This document shows positions 1 to 5,507 of a stretch of DNA of 5,524 nt, piece after piece. The number at the start of each line of letters is the position of its first letter. The stretch's first letter is position 1. This stretch comes from Paucimonas sp. Its GTDB lineage: Bacteria; Pseudomonadota; Gammaproteobacteria; Burkholderiales; Burkholderiaceae_D. The position numbers and the translations under genes are program-made. The stretch covers positions 1-5,524 of the forward strand of contig JAQSWC010000151.1 of the NCBI GenBank assembly GCA_029266815.1, given 5' to 3'. A model generated the notes under the pieces. It did no database searches, was not told where the DNA came from, and saw only the letters and a program-made list of their open reading frames with translations.

Positions 1-19
1 TAAAAATTCGAGTAGCAGC

Positions 20-111
20 AAATGCTTTTGTACTGAAGCGAAATGTACGTGACCACATGAACGCCTCGGCGTTATGTGCGCTCGTGCACTTCGCTTCACT
101 ATATAGCATTT
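20..111. repeat. Long imperfect palindrome left of intI
   Basis: The two halves fold back on each other around position 66-67. Paired blocks, from outside in, are 20-25 with 106-111 (AAATGC/GCATTT), 34-42 with 90-98 (nine perfect pairs, TGAAGCGAA/TTCGCTTCA), 44-49 with 83-88 (one G-T pair), and 54-65 with 68-78, where G59 is a single unpaired base. The centre reads AACGCC-TC-GGCGTT. Hairpins of this size with an extrahelical G recall integron attC sites. In attC, however, the outer simple sites sit at the stem base, whereas here AAC/GTT lies near the loop. The right half, GTTATGT, is one base off the GTTRRRY core consensus. The structure is seen directly; an att role is inference. A relic attI simple site, part of a cassette end or an unrelated cruciform are all possible. 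Confidence 0.55.
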
Positions 112-117
112 TTTCTT

Positions 118-137
118 AACTGTATAAATACACAGTA
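118..137. promoter_or_regulatory. Distal LexA (SOS) box
   Basis: The 16-base core at 120-135 is CTGT-ATAAATAC-ACAG, an exact match to the CTGT-N8-ACAG LexA operator of gamma- and many betaproteobacteria, with an AT-rich spacer and matching flanks (AA left, TA right). It is about 200 bases upstream of the intI start and 184 bases, centre to centre, from the proximal box. It may act with the proximal box or control leftward transcription towards the cassette side. I found no strong -35/-10 pair overlapping it, so its target is unresolved. Confidence 0.7.
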
Positions 138-169
138 TTGGTTATATACTGCTCTGTTTACTAAATTTT

Positions 170-198
170 GTTCCCGTAGCTCTCTACGGAACGGGAAC
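170..198. repeat. Two mutually exclusive hairpins sharing an arm
   Basis: The left arm GTTCCCGTAG (170-179) can pair in two ways. With CTACGGAAC (184-192) it gives nine pairs with C173 bulged and a CTCT loop. Alternatively GTTCCCGT (170-177) pairs perfectly with ACGGGAAC (191-198) around a 13-base loop. The two folds compete for the same arm. No T-run follows on either strand, so this is not a simple intrinsic terminator. It lies in the AT-rich region where attI and intI leader elements would be expected. Confidence 0.5.
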
Positions 199-204
199 GT
201 AATG

Positions 205-247
205 TATACCGCAAACTGTGCGGGATAAAAAAGCCTGTGCGGTATAA
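205..247. repeat. Inverted repeat enclosing a 13-base direct repeat
   Basis: TATACCGC (205-212) is a perfect inverted repeat of GCGGTATA (239-246). Within and overlapping it, CTGTGCGGGATAA (216-228) recurs as CTGTGCGGTATAA (235-247), 12 of 13 identical at a 19-base period. Integron attI sites typically carry two direct-repeat integrase-binding elements on the intI side of the recombination site. This pair sits in the right place, but the sequence does not match any attI repeat I can recall, so that role is a hypothesis. Confidence 0.45.
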
Positions 248-275
248 CTTGGCGATCCCGATCTTTCAAAACCCG

Positions 276-305
276 CTTACACAATGGATTTCCGGTTACT
301 ATACT
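276..305 (+). promoter_or_regulatory. Candidate intI promoter
   Basis: A -10-like TATACT (300-305) lies 18 bases after a weak -35-like CTTACA (276-281), just upstream of intI. The -10 overlaps the left edge of the proximal LexA box, which is the arrangement expected for a LexA-repressed promoter. The -35 matches only four of six consensus bases. Assignment rests on position and the overlapping operator, not on promoter quality. Confidence 0.4.
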
Positions 306-321
306 GTATATACATACAGTT
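302..321. promoter_or_regulatory. Proximal LexA (SOS) box of intI
   Basis: TACTGTATATACATACAGTT matches the classical LexA consensus almost throughout, and its 16-base core CTGT-N8-ACAG (304-319) is exact. It ends 12 bases before the intI ATG and overlaps the probable -10. SOS control of integron integrases by LexA at this position is established for IntI1 and for the Vibrio cholerae superintegron integrase. Here the operator is intact although the gene it would control is broken. Confidence 0.85.
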
Positions 322-333
322 ATAAAGAAGCCT

Positions 334-1095
334 ATGGAACCCCGCAAACCTCCACTACAGTCCACCCGCCTTCTGGACCAGGTTCGTGAACGGATAAGGT
401 ACCGGCATTATAGTCTTAGCACTGAGAAGAACTATCTTTACTGGATCCGCTTCTTTATTCGCTGGAGTGACATGAAACACCCCCGCGACATGGGTGTCAC
501 GGAAGTTGAGGCTTTCCTGGCGATGCTTGCCACGGCCCGCCGTGTCTCAGCGTCTACGCATAACCAGGCGCTCAGTGCGTTACTTTTCCTGTATCGCGAA
601 GTTCTGGACATCGAGCTGCCGTGGATGGAGAACATTTCCCGGCCGACCCGCCCCAGGCGAATTCCTTCAGTACTGACGAGAGACGAGGTGTCGGGCTTGC
701 TGGCAGCCATGGAGGGCCAGGTTGGACTGGTGGCCAGACTGCTTTACGGTACCGGCATGCGCCTGATGTAAGGGCTGCGCCTGCGTGTGAAGGACCTGGA
801 TTTTGACCGGCACGTCATCATTGTGCGGCAGGCCAAAGGAAACAAGGATCGTGTAGTCATGCTCCCACGCGCCTTAATACCTGCGCTACGTTTCCAATTG
901 GCCGAAAGTAGAGCAATCTGGGAGGCGGACCGGCACTCGCGGCATCCCGGCGTGGAAGTCTCGGACGCACTTTCAATCAAATATCCGAAGCTGGGACAAA
1001 TCTGAGGCTGGCATTGGGTCTTTCCCTCGCCGACGCTCTCTCGCGACCCGAGAAGCGGCATAATGAGGCGGCATGATTTGTATGAGGAGCGCTAA
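334..1095 (+). pseudogene. intI: Integron integrase IntI, degraded and truncated
   Basis: Remnant of a tyrosine recombinase that would insert and excise integron cassettes at attI and attC. In one continuous frame from ATG 334 the N-terminal SAM-like domain is clear (LDQVRERIRYRHYSLSTEKN, then VEAFLAMLA and SALLFLYREVL). The catalytic domain starts with LLYGTGMR, which contains the first catalytic Arg (codon 143). TAA at 769-771 stops translation at codon 146, where relatives have Glu. Homology continues in the same frame as GLRLRVKDLDFDRHVIIVRQ and GNKDRVVMLP. A second stop, TGA at 1003-1005, replaces a conserved Trp just before GWHWVFPS. The IntI-specific segment LSRDPRSGIMRRHDLYEER follows and runs into TAA at 1093-1095. 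About 254 codons remain of a usual 320-340. The LRHSFAT region, the later His/Arg residues and the nucleophilic Tyr are absent. AAGAAG (325-330) is the likely ribosome site. Three stops plus truncation make loss of function near certain. Confidence 0.93.
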
Positions 1096-1145
1096 CTGAA
1101 ATTGCTTTCCGCACCAGGATCGCGCGGCGCATCAAAAAGGGGCGA
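1096..1145. other. Junction between intI remnant and nasT 3' end
   Basis: Recognisable integrase homology ends around 1092-1095, and the stop codon of the opposing regulator is at 1146-1148. The 50 bases between encode nothing I recognise in any frame and contain no GC-rich stem followed by a T-run that would end either transcript. This is presumably where a deletion removed the integrase C-terminus. No flanking direct repeat or insertion-sequence end is visible. Confidence 0.4.
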
Positions 1146-1767
1146 TCAGGTCAGGAGATCGACTACGTCCAGCATGCGCTGCGCGACTTCGGAAAGCTTG
1201 AGGTTCTTGTCCATCGCAAGCCTGCGCAGCTTGTGATAAGCCTCGTCCTCCGTGCAGCGGTGGCGCTCCATCAGCAAGCCTTTTGCGCGTTCTATCACCT
1301 TACGCTCGGCAAGCTTCAGCCTGGTTTCGGAAAGCTCGCGCCTGAGCTTCTGGTCGACTTCAAAGCGTGCGATCGCGACGTCTAGTACCGCCTTGACGCG
1401 TTCCGAAGACAGCCCCGCCACGACGTATGCTGCGACGCCTGCCTCTATGGCTGCATGCATCTTGCCCTTGTCGTCATCCTCCGTAAAGCAGACGATGGGG
1501 CGGCGCTCGTTGGCTGCCGCCGCCACCACTTTCTTCAGCGCGGCATCCGATTGTTCGTCGACGATGATCACATCCGGCTGCAGTTGCGCGATCTGCGCCT
1601 CCAGATCCGCATCGGGCGGTAGCGCCGCGAGGATGTTGTAGCCGCTTTCCAGCAGGCATGCGCAATGCACGGGCGCGAGCAGCCTGGGTGAGCGCCTCTT
1701 CGCCTGCACCTTCCGGCGTAGTAAGCGAATTGATAACAACGAGCTTCAGGTTTCTGGGATCGGTCAC
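1146..1767 (-). pseudogene. nasT: NasT-type receiver-ANTAR regulator, apparent frameshift
   Basis: The family consists of cytoplasmic RNA-binding antiterminators; NasT binds leader RNA to switch on nitrate and nitrite assimilation genes. The C-terminal ANTAR domain (about 1146-1350) is well conserved: LAERKVIERAKGLLMERH, EDEAYHKLRRLAMD, VAQRMLDVVDLL. The receiver-like part has LQPDVIIVDEQSD, with the Asp codon at 1557-1559, then PIVCFTED and AGVAAYVV; AYVV is followed by AG, not the usual Lys-Pro. The N-terminal strand and helix (NLKLVVINSLTTPEG, EALTQAARARALR) are in another frame from CLLESGYNIL onward. Restoring two bases near 1657-1664 (TTGCGCATGC from TTGCGCGCATGC) gives a continuous 207-residue protein of normal length. 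GTG 1767 was chosen because MTDPRNLKLVV fits family starts and GGA lies 9 bases upstream; ATG 1800 is the alternative. The open frame from 1739 begins with a basic, unrelated stretch and is unlikely to be native. A sequencing error could mimic the shift. No nasS partner is visible. Confidence 0.75.
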
Positions 1768-1806
1768 GACATTTATCCATTTGGTGCGCAATCGATTCAT
1801 ACGCAC

Positions 1807-1952
1807 CTACCGAAGATTGCAAAAAGCTTGCCATGCGACAGCAGCTGAATGCCGCCCTTAACTCATATAAATGCATGCAGGCACGGAGCATGCTCTTGGT
1901 GTATCTTGTTTCGTCAACACGCCGTGACTTTTTTCAGCTCAGCGCCGCAGCC
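1807..1952 (+). promoter_or_regulatory. Divergent intergenic region and moaA leader
   Basis: This short region separates nasT from moaA, so promoters for both should lie here or just inside nasT. An AT-rich TATAAA at 1866-1871 is a possible -10 for moaA, but no good -35 accompanies it. Two GCATGC copies flank AGGCACGGA and could form a small hairpin. Near the end, GTCA (1913-1916) and TGAC (1925-1928) flank eight bases and are followed by six Ts (1929-1934), a weak terminator-like element. I could not match the region to the Moco riboswitch consensus. Confidence 0.3.
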
Positions 1953-3059
1953 ATGACCCGCAAAGTGATTCCCATAACCGAGCTGTATGATCCCTCGCCT
2001 TCGGCTTTCCCTTTTACCGGAACGGCAGGAGCGCAGATTTTTGATTCGCTTGCACGACCGCTGCATGACCTGCGCATTTCGGTCACGGACCGCTGCAACT
2101 TCCGTTGCACGTATTGCATGCCGAAAGCGGTGTTCGACAAGAACTACGCCTATCTGCCGCATGAAGCGCTGTTGTCTTTTGAAGAGATCGTACGGATCGC
2201 TTCGATTTTCGTGGCCCATGGCGTGCGAAAGATCCGCCTGACCGGGGGTGAACCCCTGCTGCGAAAAAATGTAGAGTCGCTAGTCGAAATGCTGGCCTCA
2301 TTGAGAACACCGGACGGCCAGGCTCCGGATCTGACGCTGACCACCAATGGTTCTCTTCTCGCGAATAAGGCGCAGGCCCTGAAAGATGCAGGCCTCAGGC
2401 GCGTCACTGTTTCACTCGATGCGCTGGATGATGCCATCTTCAAGCGCATGAATGATGTCGATTTTCCGGTAGAGGATGTAATGCGCGGCATCGAGGCTGC
2501 GCATCGCGTCGGACTGGGGCCGATCAAGATCAACATGGTCGTGAGACGCGGCGTGAACGATACCGAGATCGTGCCGATGGCGCGGCACTTCAAGGGCTCG
2601 CCATTTATTCTGCGATTCATTGAATATATGGATGTGGGCAGTTCGAACGGATGGAAGATGGATGAGGTGGTTCCTTCATCGGAAGTGATCCGCCGGATCG
2701 AGGACACCTTGGCGCCGCTCGAACCTCTTGCGTCCTCGCACACCGGCGAAACGGCGAAGCGCTGGCGCTATGCCGGCGGCGGCGGTGAAGTCGGAGTTAT
2801 CTCCAGCATCACTTCCGCATTCTGCGGCGATTGCACGCGAGCCCGCCTTTCCACCGAGGGAAAACTCTATACCTGCCTGTTCGCCACTCGCGGCCATGAC
2901 TTGCGGGCGCTGCTGCGGGGCGGTGCGCGCGATGAAGACATTTCGGCAGCCGTTGCGGGCATCTGGGGCGCGCGCTCCGACCGTTATTCTGAATTGCGCG
3001 CGGCTGAAGGACAGGCTGCGGTAACGGGCAAGGTTGAAATGTCTTACATAGGCGGCTGA
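1953..3059 (+). CDS. moaA: GTP 3',8-cyclase MoaA (radical SAM)
   Basis: MoaA converts GTP to 3',8-cyclo-GTP using S-adenosylmethionine, the first step of molybdenum-cofactor synthesis; MoaC then makes cPMP. From the chosen start the protein has 368 residues, a normal or slightly long size. The N-terminal radical-SAM cluster is CNFRCTYC (Cys48, Cys52, Cys55), followed by the SAM-binding LTGGEPLLR and by FIEYMDVG. The C-terminal cluster that holds GTP is C-x2-C-x13-C (Cys291, Cys294, Cys308) within FCGDCTRARLSTEGKLYTC. The protein ends in Gly-Gly, needed for activity in the family. The reading frame is open back to ATG 1833, but those 40 extra residues do not resemble MoaA, and MTRKVIPITELYD is a typical start. 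No good Shine-Dalgarno sequence precedes 1953, so the start is probable, not certain. mobA follows closely. Confidence 0.95.
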   Translation: MTRKVIPITELYDPSPSAFPFTGTAGAQIFDSLARPLHDLRISVTDRCNFRCTYCMPKAVFDKNYAYLPHEALLSFEEIVRIASIFVAHGVRKIRLTGGEPLLRKNVESLVEMLASLRTPDGQAPDLTLTTNGSLLANKAQALKDAGLRRVTVSLDALDDAIFKRMNDVDFPVEDVMRGIEAAHRVGLGPIKINMVVRRGVNDTEIVPMARHFKGSPFILRFIEYMDVGSSNGWKMDEVVPSSEVIRRIEDTLAPLEPLASSHTGETAKRWRYAGGGGEVGVISSITSAFCGDCTRARLSTEGKLYTCLFATRGHDLRALLRGGARDEDISAAVAGIWGARSDRYSELRAAEGQAAVTGKVEMSYIGG

Positions 3060-3066
3060 GGCGCGC

Positions 3067-3663
3067 ATGATTTCCAGCGACGACATCACGGGGCTGGTTC
3101 TGGCCGGCGGCAGAGGATCGCGCATGGGCCATGTCGACAAGGGTCTTGTTACCCTGCACGGCAAGCCTTTGGCCTTGCATGCTTTGGAGCGTCTCGCGCC
3201 GCAGACGGGCAGGCTGATGATCGTTACCAACCGCAACCGGGATACGTATCGAACCTTCGGATTTCGAGTTCTGTCGGATGAAGTACGCGGCTTTGCCGGT
3301 CCACTTGCGGGCGTTCATGCCGGCTTCAACCACTGCGAAACGCCTTACATGGCCATCGTGCCCTGCGATGCGCCGCTGCTGCCGCATGATCTGGTGATGC
3401 GCCTTTCCTCCGCAATGGTTGAACAGGAAGCAGATGTCAGCATCGCGCGGACAATGGAGGACGAAAAGGCATGGCTTCAGCCGGTGTTCGCGCTGCTCAG
3501 GGTGTCGCTGCTGCCTTCCCTTACGGAATTTCTGGAAAACGGTGGGCGCAAGGTGGATGCGTGGTACTCGACGCTGAACACGGCAACCGTGGAATTTACG
3601 GATACCACTGCATTCCGCAACATCAATACGCCGGAAGAATTGAAAAAGCTTGAAGTGGTATGA
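3067..3663 (+). CDS. mobA: Molybdenum cofactor guanylyltransferase MobA
   Basis: MobA transfers GMP from GTP to Mo-molybdopterin, giving the MGD form of the cofactor used by bacterial nitrate reductases and other DMSO-reductase-family enzymes. The 198 residues match the family length. The nucleotide-binding signature LAGGRGSRMGHVDKG occupies residues 12-26, GPLAGVHAG is at 78-86, and the metal-binding Asp is Asp101 in PCDAPLLP. The C-terminus has FRNINTPEEL, as in other MobA proteins. The ATG lies 7 bases after the moaA stop. Its ribosome site GAGG (3058-3061) overlaps that stop codon, so the two genes are almost certainly co-transcribed and probably translationally coupled. Confidence 0.94.
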   Translation: MISSDDITGLVLAGGRGSRMGHVDKGLVTLHGKPLALHALERLAPQTGRLMIVTNRNRDTYRTFGFRVLSDEVRGFAGPLAGVHAGFNHCETPYMAIVPCDAPLLPHDLVMRLSSAMVEQEADVSIARTMEDEKAWLQPVFALLRVSLLPSLTEFLENGGRKVDAWYSTLNTATVEFTDTTAFRNINTPEELKKLEVV

Positions 3664-3725
3664 GGTTTATAAAGCCTAAACGTCGCAGCCTGCTTGCTTC
3701 GGCCTGAATCGCTCGCGCAGTAAGA

Positions 3726-4916
3726 TCAGGCAGCGGCGATCAATGCCGCCAGTTTCTGAACGCCTTCCCGTATTTTTTCCTTGGGCACGGTAACGAAGCT
3801 GAGACGCAGCGTATTGTGCGCAGGCGAATTCGCATAGAACGGGGCGCCGGGCACAAAAGCGACGTTCTGCGCAATCGCGCGGTCGAGCAGCTTCATGCTG
3901 TCTATATGGGAAGGCAGCGTGACCCAGATGAACATGCCGCCGTCAGGACGGGTCCAGGTGACGCCCGCTGGAAAGAATTCAGTCAGGGCATCCAGCATCG
4001 CCTGGCACTGTTGCGCATAGAGTTGACGTATCGTGGGAATATGCTGCTGCAGGAATCCCTCCTTGACCGCTTCGTACACCACCATCTGAGTGAGCTGTGC
4101 GGTATGAAGATCGGCAGCCTGCTTTGCCTGCTCCAGCTTGCGTGCAAGGGGAACTGGCGCAATCACATAACCCAGGCGAATGCCCGGTGTGAGCACCTTC
4201 GAAAACGAGCCCATGTAGACCACGCCTTCGGGATTCATGGCGACCATTTTCGGCAAGGGCTCACCGCGATAACTCAACGCACCGTACGGGTCATCTTCAA
4301 TCAGCGGCAGTCCGAGACGGGCGCAGGTTTCCACCAGCGCCGTACGCCTCTCCGCCGACAGGGTGCGTCCGGTGGGGTTCTGAAAATTTGGCAATGCATA
4401 TAGTAAAGAAGCACCCTTGCCTCTGGCTGCCACTTCCTGCGGAATCAGCCCGGCGTCGTCGGTGGGCACACTGATGAATTCCGGTTCGTACAGCGAAAAT
4501 GCCTGCAGCGCGCCGAGGTAGCTGGGCGTTTCCACCAATACCTTGCTGCCATGGTCGATCAAGACCTTGCCGAGCAGATCCAACCCTTGCTGGGAACCCG
4601 ATACCATCAATACCTGTTCCGGCACGATCTTTGCGCCGCCTTGCGAAACAAAACCGGCAATCCACTCACGCAAAGGCGCATAGCCGTCGGTCGGCCCATA
4701 CTGCAACGCGGTTTTTCCCTGCTGCGACAAGACCTTGTCGTAACAGGCGCGCATATGCTCCACCGGAAAAGTGGCGGGCGACGGCAAGCCGCCGGCAAAC
4801 GAAATGACTTCGGGACGAACCGTGACTTTCAGGATTTCCCGTATGACAGAGCTTTGCAGCTTCTGCGCGCGATGGGAGAACTGCCAGTCTATCGGGGTAA
4901 AGTTCGGTAAGTTCAC
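3726..4916 (-). CDS. PLP aminotransferase, 2-aminoadipate/aromatic (LysN/ARO8-like) type
   Basis: Fold-type I pyridoxal-phosphate aminotransferase, cytoplasmic, of the group that includes LysN, ARO8-like and MocR-related transaminases. Numbered from GTG 4916 (396 residues), visible elements are SFAGGLPSP (39-47), LQYGPTDGYAPLRE (71-84), NPTG with Asn180, DDPYGALSY with Asp208/Asp209 and Tyr211, the Schiff-base Lys240 in MGSFSKVLTPGIRLGY, and the carboxylate-binding Arg371 in NTLRLSF. The substrate cannot be read from sequence; 2-aminoadipate, leucine or aromatic amino acids are all represented in the family. The frame is open to TTG 4985, directly after the ridA stop, but no ATG occurs there. 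GTG 4916 is preferred because MNLPNFTPIDWQFSHRAQ resembles family starts and GAG lies 6 bases upstream. It is the second gene of a ridA-aminotransferase unit and converges on mobA. Confidence 0.88.
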   Translation of the reverse strand: MNLPNFTPIDWQFSHRAQKLQSSVIREILKVTVRPEVISFAGGLPSPATFPVEHMRACYDKVLSQQGKTALQYGPTDGYAPLREWIAGFVSQGGAKIVPEQVLMVSGSQQGLDLLGKVLIDHGSKVLVETPSYLGALQAFSLYEPEFISVPTDDAGLIPQEVAARGKGASLLYALPNFQNPTGRTLSAERRTALVETCARLGLPLIEDDPYGALSYRGEPLPKMVAMNPEGVVYMGSFSKVLTPGIRLGYVIAPVPLARKLEQAKQAADLHTAQLTQMVVYEAVKEGFLQQHIPTIRQLYAQQCQAMLDALTEFFPAGVTWTRPDGGMFIWVTLPSHIDSMKLLDRAIAQNVAFVPGAPFYANSPAHNTLRLSFVTVPKEKIREGVQKLAALIAAA

Positions 4917-4985
4917 GTTCGGCTCGTTCCTGTTTTCAATACGCTGTTTCAACACACTGATTGAACACGCTCTTTCACTAATCAA

Positions 4986-5444
4986 TCAGGCAAGCTCGGC
5001 GATCATCTCGATTTCCACGCAGGCACCGAGAGGCAACTGTGCCACGCCGAAAGCGGAGCGTGCATGCTTGCCCTGCTCGCCAAAGATTTCACCGATCAGT
5101 TCCGATGCGCCATTGGTCACCAGGTGGTGCTCGGTAAAATCGCCTGTGGAATTCACCAGGCTCATCACTTTCACGATGCGCTTCACGCGGTGGAGATCAC
5201 CGCCGCAAGCCGCCTGCAGCGTCGCGATCAAGTCGATGGCAACGGCCCGCGCAGCCAGTTTGCCTTCATCTGTCGCCATATCCTTGCCAAGCTGCCCCGC
5301 CCAGGGTTTGCCGTCCTTCTTGGCAATATGGCCGGACAGGAAAACCGTGTTGCCGCTTTGCGCATACATTACATACGCCGCAGCAGGCGTGGCGACCGGC
5401 GGCAACTCGATATTCAGGGCTTTGAGCTTTTCGTAAAAAGACAT
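4986..5444 (-). CDS. RidA/YjgF/UK114-family protein
   Basis: Members of this small trimeric family hydrolyse reactive enamine and imine intermediates such as 2-aminoacrylate, released by PLP enzymes. From ATG 5444 the protein has 152 residues, somewhat longer than classic RidA (about 128) and fitting the longer COG0251 branch. The N-terminus has FYEKLKALNIELPP; QSGNTVFLSGHIAKKDGK follows, then LAARAVAIDLIATLQ. The C-terminal signature ARSAFGVAQLPLGACVEIE includes Arg129, equivalent to the Arg that anchors the substrate carboxylate in RidA, so deaminase activity is possible. The start was chosen because GGAG lies 5 bases upstream (CCGGAGTTCCC-ATG); the upstream ATG at 5480 has no comparable site. 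The stop is 69 bases before the aminotransferase start on the same strand. Pairing with a PLP enzyme fits a detoxifying or proofreading role, but the true substrate is unknown. Confidence 0.9.
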   Translation of the reverse strand: MSFYEKLKALNIELPPVATPAAAYVMYAQSGNTVFLSGHIAKKDGKPWAGQLGKDMATDEGKLAARAVAIDLIATLQAACGGDLHRVKRIVKVMSLVNSTGDFTEHHLVTNGASELIGEIFGEQGKHARSAFGVAQLPLGACVEIEMIAELA

Positions 5445-5472
5445 GGGAACTCCGGAAAGTGCGGCAATATCG

Positions 5473-5507
5473 CGCCGCATAAAGGCAAAGCGGCGATTTT
5501 ACTTCAA
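5473..5507 (-). promoter_or_regulatory. Candidate ridA promoter with inverted repeat
   Basis: On the minus strand TTGAAG (5502-5507) and TTTATG (5478-5483) are separated by 18 bases, a fair -35/-10 match, about 35 bases upstream of the ridA start. A perfect 6-base inverted repeat, CGCCGC (5473-5478) and GCGGCG (5490-5495) with an 11-base spacer, overlaps the spacer and -10. It could be an operator or only a leader hairpin. No regulator can be named. Confidence 0.35.

Noticed and set aside
54..78. Calling the palindrome core a bona fide attC site
   Set aside because: Only part of the simple-site pattern is present, GTTATGT deviates from GTTRRRY, and the sites lie at the loop end, not the stem base. 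It is kept only as a palindrome.
99..365. 88-codon open frame on the minus strand covering the intI leader, which could look like a first cassette gene
   Set aside because: It overlaps the intI start and both LexA boxes, and its translation resembles no protein family I know. It is most likely a chance frame.
787..1005. Internal GTG start giving a separate 72-residue protein
   Set aside because: It is simply the middle part of the integrase frame after the first stop. No ribosome site supports restart, and the fragment has no independent domain.
1252..1641. 129-codon plus-strand frame across the nasT region
   Set aside because: Low-complexity Ser/Ala-rich shadow of the ANTAR regulator on the opposite strand, with no domain of its own.
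1833..1952. 40-residue N-terminal extension of MoaA from ATG 1833
   Set aside because: The extension does not look like MoaA, has no ribosome site and would occupy the whole divergent regulatory region. The start at 1953 fits the family.
1860..1952. Moco riboswitch upstream of moaA
   Set aside because: I could not match the conserved stems and motifs by eye. A covariance-model search would decide.
3702..3731. GCCTGA...TCAGGC inverted repeat between mobA and the aminotransferase as a bidirectional terminator
   Set aside because: The stem is only 6 bases with an 18-base loop, overlaps the aminotransferase stop codon, and has no T-run on either side.
4771..5436. 221-codon plus-strand frame opposite ridA and the aminotransferase start
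   Set aside because: Antisense shadow. Both opposing genes have strong family motifs, and this translation has none.
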